Part shown: positions 6,128 to 9,627 of the stretch, piece by piece
Position numbering within the stretch: position 1 is the stretch's first letter
How the letters are laid out: every line of letters begins with the position of its first letter
Origin: MFAQ01 sp964592455
GTDB taxonomy: Bacteria; Patescibacteriota; Microgenomatia; UBA1400; MFAQ01
Reading direction: 5' to 3'
DNA: 9,627 nt
Assembly (NCBI GenBank): GCA_964592455.1
Contig: CAZQDQ010000035.1
Coordinates: 1 to 9,627, forward strand
Made by a program: the position numbers and the translations under genes
Notes under the pieces: model-generated
What the model was told of the DNA's origin: nothing
Databases searched by the model: none
Seen by the model: the letters and a program-made list of their open reading frames with translations, nothing else

Positions 6128-6984
6128 TGAAGATCACCTTTTCTGCCACAGGCACTATGTGGCAGATAGATATTTACGACGAGAATCTCACAGAACAAAA
6201 ACAGCTCACAGAACAAATAACTGGCTTTGTCGAAAATTTCGAGAGCAACTTCTCTCGTTTCAGAGACACCTCTTTTGTTAGTAAAATGGCAAAAAAAGGT
6301 GGAACGTATCAAATTCCCAAGCAAGCCAAAAAACTTCTCGATTTTTACAACCAGTTACATGAAATAACAGACGGTCTAATTACACCCACCATTGGCAAAA
6401 CTTTAATATCAGCAGGGTATGACAAAAATTATTCTTTAAAACCCCAAGCCAATCTATCATTACCAGACAACTGGAAAAACATTTTATATGATGAAAAACA
6501 GATAAGGGCCACTATTCCAACCCAATTAGATTTTGGAGCCGCAGGCAAGGGCTACTTGGTGGATTTAATTTGCGATCAGCTTTTAGAAAGTGGACTAAAA
6601 AACTTTTGTGTTGATGCTGGTGGTGATATCAAGCTGGTAGGCAAAAAACAACTTACTATTGGTTTAGAAAATCCAAGCAATACCAGTATGGTCATTGGCA
6701 CTGTCAATCTTGACAACAATAGCTTTTGCGGTTCCTCTGGAAACCGTCGACAGTGGGGGCAATTCAACCACCTTGTTAATCCAAAAAGTTTAGCCTCTCC
6801 AGAAAGTATTTTGGCAACTTGGGTGTTGTCTAGCGATTGCATGGTGGCTGATGGATTGGCCACTTCACTATTTTTTGTAAAACCAAATGAACTTGAACCG
6901 CACTTTGATTTTGAGTATTTGTGCTTGTATTCCGACTTTAGTATCAAAAAGTCGAAGGGCCTTTCTGCTAAACTATTTATTTAA
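6127..6984 (+). CDS. apbE: FAD:protein FMN transferase (ApbE family)
   Basis: ApbE uses FAD and Mg2+ to transfer FMN onto a Thr or Ser of target proteins such as NqrC and RnfG. Family motifs are in order: FSRFRDTS (42-49), TDGLITPTIG (81-90), LDFGAAGKGYLVD (134-146), DAGGDI (163-168), SSGNRR followed by HLVNPKS (203-221) and the metal-binding segment ADGLATS (241-247). At 285 aa it is only the catalytic domain. Most ApbE proteins have a signal peptide or lipobox; this one has neither, and an in-frame TAA at 6112-6114 rules out a longer N-terminus. It would thus act in the cytoplasm unless exported in another way. It starts in TAATG overlapping the likely substrate gene and ends four bases before the fusion gene, strongly implying one operon. 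The tail (about 250-285) is divergent. Confidence 0.94.
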   Translation: MKITFSATGTMWQIDIYDENLTEQKQLTEQITGFVENFESNFSRFRDTSFVSKMAKKGGTYQIPKQAKKLLDFYNQLHEITDGLITPTIGKTLISAGYDKNYSLKPQANLSLPDNWKNILYDEKQIRATIPTQLDFGAAGKGYLVDLICDQLLESGLKNFCVDAGGDIKLVGKKQLTIGLENPSNTSMVIGTVNLDNNSFCGSSGNRRQWGQFNHLVNPKSLASPESILATWVLSSDCMVADGLATSLFFVKPNELEPHFDFEYLCLYSDFSIKKSKGLSAKLFI

Positions 6985-6988
6985 GATC

Positions 6989-8470
6989 ATGCCAAAAACA
7001 AACGGGTTTTTCCAGCTTTTAGACTCCTTAACTATGTACAAAGCTGTTCTTTTTAGTCTTTTATTTCTGTTTCTCTATACTTTTGGGGCTTCTCTCTTCG
7101 GTTACACTTTTTTTAAACCCACCACTTTGGTAGTGTCACTGTTTCTTATTACTTTAGTAACTGTAGGCAGTAATTATCTTCTAAGTAAACTTTACAAAGT
7201 CTCACCAAATCCAGAGTCAGCTTTAATCACCAGTTTAATCCTGCTTTTTCTCTTTAGTCCAGCCAGCACAAAAACAGAATACTACACCTTAGTTATAGCT
7301 GGCACAATTGCCTCAGCTAGTAAATATATTTTTAACTACCATCAAGTTCATATTTTCAATCCAGCCGCAATAGCCGCCGTTATAACACCCCTTTTAGGTT
7401 TTGACGGAGCAATTTGGTGGGTTGCTACTCCAGTAATTTTGCCAAGTACACTTCTTGTTGCCATCTACCTTATCAATAAGCTCAGGAGAGAAAAACTTGT
7501 ACTTAGCTACCTTGCCGGCCTACTGGTTGGGCTGTTACTTACCAAACAGTTAACCCTAAACAATTCCAACAGTCTTTTTTTAGAAGTTTTTTTATCCTGG
7601 CCAACCCTGTTTTTTATGAGTATTATGCTTACCGAACCACTCACTATGCCTAATAAAAACAGTCTTATAAACTCTTTTGGGCTGTTTGTTGGTCTTCTAA
7701 GCACAATACCGTATCATTTTAGCCCTTTCTTTAGTACCCCAGAACTAAACTTAACCCTTGGCAATATTTTAAGTTTTATCGTCTCCAACAAAAAAAGATA
7801 CAATTTGCAACTAATTAAAAAAGACTCCTTAACTCCCAACACCATCCAGCTTTCTTTTCTCTCGCAACCACCAATTACTTTTAGCCCTGGCCAATATTTA
7901 GAGTGGTCCTTGCCACACCAAAACGCTGACATTAGGGGTTTTAGGCGCTACTTTACAATATCTAGCTCCCCAACCGAGAAAGAAATTCAACTCACATTTA
8001 AAATATCTCCTAATTCTAGTAGTTTTAAAAACTCCATCTTAGAGCTAAACGTCGGCGACAATGTAACTGCTTCCCACCTAGCAGGCGATTTTACTCCACA
8101 TAACAAGGTAGACGATATGGTCTTTATCGCCGGAGGAATAGGCATTACTCCTTTCCGCAGTATTATCAAGTATTTTCTAGACAAAAATCTCAAAAAAAAT
8201 ATTTACCTCCTTTATGCAAGCACAAATCAGAGTGACTTTGTTTACAAATCACTTTTTGAGCAAGCAAAAAAACAAATCGGTCTAAAAACTGAGTACTTTG
8301 TCAGTAGTCAAAACCAAAGAATAACCCCAGAAACCATTAAAAAAATAGAGGCTTATCAAAAATATACCTACTTTATTTCTGGTCCCGACGCTATGGTCCA
8401 ACACTACAAAAAAATGCTTCAATCATTAGGATTAAAAAGCATTAAAACTGACTACTTCCCCGGCTTTTAA
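6989..8470 (+). CDS. NqrB/RnfD-like membrane domain fused to FAD/NAD(P) reductase domain
   Basis: The 493-aa protein joins two electron-transfer modules. Residues about 17-245 form around nine membrane helices with NqrB/RnfD hallmarks: HIFNPAAIAA (121-130) and LTEPLTMP (214-221, compare MATDPVTSP). Residues about 265-493 are a ferredoxin-NADP reductase-like domain with FAD motif RRYFTISSSP (319-328), nucleotide motif AGGIGITPFRS (381-391), SGPDAMV (464-470) and the end TDYFPGF. No 2Fe-2S ferredoxin domain, which NqrF has, is present, and no SGAT flavinylation motif is seen in the membrane part. The predicted role is NAD(P)H oxidation in the cytoplasm and electron transfer across the membrane to the FMN protein of the same operon (inference). 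ATG 6989, four bases after apbE, is chosen; the in-frame ATG 6887 would give an overlap of about 100 bases. Its 3' end overlaps the opposite-strand gene by 29 bp. Confidence 0.9.
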   Translation: MPKTNGFFQLLDSLTMYKAVLFSLLFLFLYTFGASLFGYTFFKPTTLVVSLFLITLVTVGSNYLLSKLYKVSPNPESALITSLILLFLFSPASTKTEYYTLVIAGTIASASKYIFNYHQVHIFNPAAIAAVITPLLGFDGAIWWVATPVILPSTLLVAIYLINKLRREKLVLSYLAGLLVGLLLTKQLTLNNSNSLFLEVFLSWPTLFFMSIMLTEPLTMPNKNSLINSFGLFVGLLSTIPYHFSPFFSTPELNLTLGNILSFIVSNKKRYNLQLIKKDSLTPNTIQLSFLSQPPITFSPGQYLEWSLPHQNADIRGFRRYFTISSSPTEKEIQLTFKISPNSSSFKNSILELNVGDNVTASHLAGDFTPHNKVDDMVFIAGGIGITPFRSIIKYFLDKNLKKNIYLLYASTNQSDFVYKSLFEQAKKQIGLKTEYFVSSQNQRITPETIKKIEAYQKYTYFISGPDAMVQHYKKMLQSLGLKSIKTDYFPGF

Positions 8471-9275
8471 ATCTTTTCAAAAATTGTGCCAAATATCTTC
8501 TCAACCTAAACTTCTTAACACACACCCAAATATCCGATAAACTCAGCGAATCTTTAAATAGTAAATCCACATATCCTTTATCATTCTTACACTTCTCCAC
8601 TAAGTCGTACTTAGAAACAGAATATACAAGATTAAGGCGATCATCGATTAAATAAATTTTTCCGTAAATACCTTCTAAAAATTTAACCATCTTCATATAA
8701 TCTAACCCAGACCTAGCATATCCATCTGGCCAAAACTCCATAAATATAGTTGGTTTATCTCGTTCTATAGTTCTTCTCGCTCCAAAAACCACTTTTGGCT
8801 CCCAACCTTGGGTATCAATCTTTATTATTGAGACTTTCTCTGCAACCGAAAAATCTACGCTAGTCGACTGAACCGAAACCAACTTCCGGTTTGTACTAGA
8901 TGTGGTTATTTGGTGGTCACCCAAGTTACTAACAGACAAACCAAGCTTTAATTTTTCTTTTTTGTCAGAAACCGCTTTTTTAAATGTCTTTATATTTAAA
9001 ATTCCATTTTCAGCAATATTCTTAACCAACAAACTAAAGTTTAGTGGCTCGGGTTCAAAACTTATGACCTTTTTAACAAGACTCGAAAGAATCAACGAAT
9101 AATAACCAATATTTGCCCCAATATCCACAGCTACCCCACTCTTTCTAGATAAGTTTTTAATTAAATAGGTCTCAAACCTTTCGTATTTTCTAAGCGAAAT
9201 TCTCTCACCAATAACTTTGTCACCTTTTCTGTACCAAAAGCTATACTTACCCAGTTTCGTTTTTACCAATTTCAT
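8442..9275 (-). CDS. FkbM-family SAM-dependent methyltransferase
   Basis: The protein belongs to the FkbM group of O-methyltransferases, which often modify glycans or secondary metabolites; the acceptor here is unknown. Counting from ATG 9275 (277 aa): SAM motif I VAVDIGANIGYYS (48-60), the ribose-binding acidic EPEP with NF and a following N (74-86), and the family motif IIKIDTQGWEPKVV (150-163). A GTG at 9290 would add five residues; ATG is preferred because a possible -10 (TATTAC, 9298-9293) would start transcription after the GTG. It lies 37 bases after tRNA-Gly on the same strand and may be co-transcribed. The basic C-terminus (FRLRRYLAQFLKRFKSR) could contact membrane or nucleic acid. 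The end overlaps the convergent reductase gene by 29 bp. No sugar genes are nearby. Confidence 0.9.
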   Translation of the reverse strand: MKLVKTKLGKYSFWYRKGDKVIGERISLRKYERFETYLIKNLSRKSGVAVDIGANIGYYSLILSSLVKKVISFEPEPLNFSLLVKNIAENGILNIKTFKKAVSDKKEKLKLGLSVSNLGDHQITTSSTNRKLVSVQSTSVDFSVAEKVSIIKIDTQGWEPKVVFGARRTIERDKPTIFMEFWPDGYARSGLDYMKMVKFLEGIYGKIYLIDDRLNLVYSVSKYDLVEKCKNDKGYVDLLFKDSLSLSDIWVCVKKFRLRRYLAQFLKRFKSRGSSQF

Positions 9276-9312
9276 ACTTTTCCATCCCACTCGTAATACT
9301 GTTGTCGTAATG

Positions 9313-9383
9313 AGCGGGTGAGGGGAGTCGAACCCCTCTCTTCAGATTGGAAATCTGAGGTATTACCGATATACGACACCCGC
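9313..9383 (-). tRNA. tRNA-Gly (anticodon TCC)
   Basis: Read on the minus strand: acceptor GCGGGTG/CACCCGC, D arm GTAT-ATCGGTA-ATAC, anticodon stem TCAGA/TCTGA with loop TTTCCAA and anticodon TCC, T arm AGGGG-TTCGACT-CCCCT, and discriminator T, the usual base for bacterial tRNA-Gly. It reads GGA and probably other GGN codons, not UGA. CCA is not encoded. Confidence 0.96.
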
Positions 9384-9387
9384 CTAC

Positions 9388-9414
9388 GCTAAAGCTTCAG
9401 CGGGCAGGCCCGCT
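9388..9414. repeat. Palindromic repeat beside tRNA-Gly
   Basis: AGCGGG (9399-9404) pairs perfectly with CCCGCT (9409-9414) around CAGG. The left arm can instead pair with CGCT at 9388-9391 across AAAGCTTC, so two hairpins compete. There is no adjoining T run, which argues against an intrinsic terminator. It resembles REP-like intergenic palindromes. It lies just upstream of tRNA-Gly and downstream of the alkA-like gene, both on the minus strand. Confidence 0.5.
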
Positions 9415-9441
9415 AAAACCAGCACTCGTATTTTAACAAAT

Positions 9442-9627
9442 TTACCGGTTGTCCAACAAGTGCCACATGGCAATTGCCCCATAAGACCTATACGGGCTCC
9501 ACCTCTCTGTAATATTCTTAATTTCCTCTAAACTAATCTCTTGCCTATTTAAAAACTTCTTTAAACCGTTCTTAAGTCATAGGTCACCCAAAGAAAAAAT
9601 ATCTTCATGACCAAACCGGAAGATTAT
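9442..9627 (-). pseudogene. alkA: DNA-3-methyladenine glycosylase II (AlkA-like), C-terminal part with in-frame TGA
   Basis: The minus strand from the window edge reads 62 codons to TAA at 9444-9442. The segment FGHEDIFSLGDL, then TGA (9579-9577), then LKNGLKKFLNRQ and ITERWSPYRSYGAIAMWHLL matches the end of AlkA glycosylases (E. coli has AERWKPWRSYALLHIW). These enzymes remove alkylated bases from DNA by means of a helix-hairpin-helix fold and a catalytic Asp. The Asp in GDL fits that residue, and the TGA is two codons after it. Family members mostly have Gly, Ala or Leu there; one base change from GGA or TTA would give TGA. Similarity continues in the same frame on both sides, so there is no frameshift. 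It could be a nonsense mutation, a sequencing error or recoding. The N-terminal part lies outside the window. Confidence 0.7.

Noticed and set aside
6887..6988. Upstream ATG for the reductase fusion
   Set aside because: It would overlap apbE by about 98 bases and the added residues lack family similarity; ATG 6989 fits the operon spacing.
8465..8490. Terminator between the convergent genes (TTTTCAAAAA)
   Set aside because: The only pairing is four A-T pairs with a tiny loop; there is no GC stem.
9442..9627. Genome-wide UGA = Gly code (as in Gracilibacteria)
   Set aside because: TypA and all other long genes here are complete with only GGN glycine codons; a recoded genome would show many internal TGA codons. 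The tRNA-Gly present has anticodon TCC, not TCA.
1..9627. CRISPR array, transposase, integrase or toxin-antitoxin pair
   Set aside because: No regularly spaced direct repeats and no such proteins were found on either strand.

Overview
The window is AT-rich, gene-dense bacterial DNA. Short intergenic gaps, weak Shine-Dalgarno sequences, tRNA genes without encoded CCA and unknown coiled-coil proteins next to housekeeping genes suggest an uncultured small-genome lineage such as Patescibacteria/CPR (possibly Microgenomates). This placement is an inference; no single marker proves it. Reading frames fit the standard bacterial code, and all eight intact genes end in TAA or TAG.

Layout: (1) 1-281 is GC-richer, non-coding and structured: a possible 23S rRNA 3' end, a strong intrinsic terminator and a folded element (A). 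(2) 282-1540 holds two unrecognised genes. (3) 1605-3431 is typA/bipA, a translational GTPase, followed by an ABC exporter-type transporter (3450-5264). (4) 5294-5573 carries tRNA-Leu(TAA) and tRNA-Arg(TCT). Between them is a 98-bp unit bounded by an exact 20-bp copy of the tRNA-Leu 3' end and containing element B, which shares its conserved blocks and fold with element A. (5) 5642-8470 is a three-gene, tightly coupled operon with its own promoter: a membrane-anchored FMN-binding protein, an ApbE flavin transferase, and an NqrB/RnfD-like membrane domain fused to an FAD/NAD(P) reductase domain. (6) On the minus strand are an FkbM-type methyltransferase, whose 3' end overlaps the operon by 29 bp, tRNA-Gly(TCC), a palindromic repeat, and the end of an alkA-like DNA glycosylase gene interrupted by an in-frame TGA.

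The most interesting unit is the flavin operon. It looks like a compact version of Nqr/Rnf chemistry: NAD(P)H would be oxidised by the cytoplasmic FAD domain, electrons would cross the membrane through the RnfD-like domain, and they would reach an outward-facing FMN domain that ApbE flavinylates. All three parts are recognisable from motifs; the electron path is inference. Other points worth a second look are the paired A/B elements, promoters placed so close to start codons that transcripts would be leaderless or nearly so, and the TGA inside alkA.
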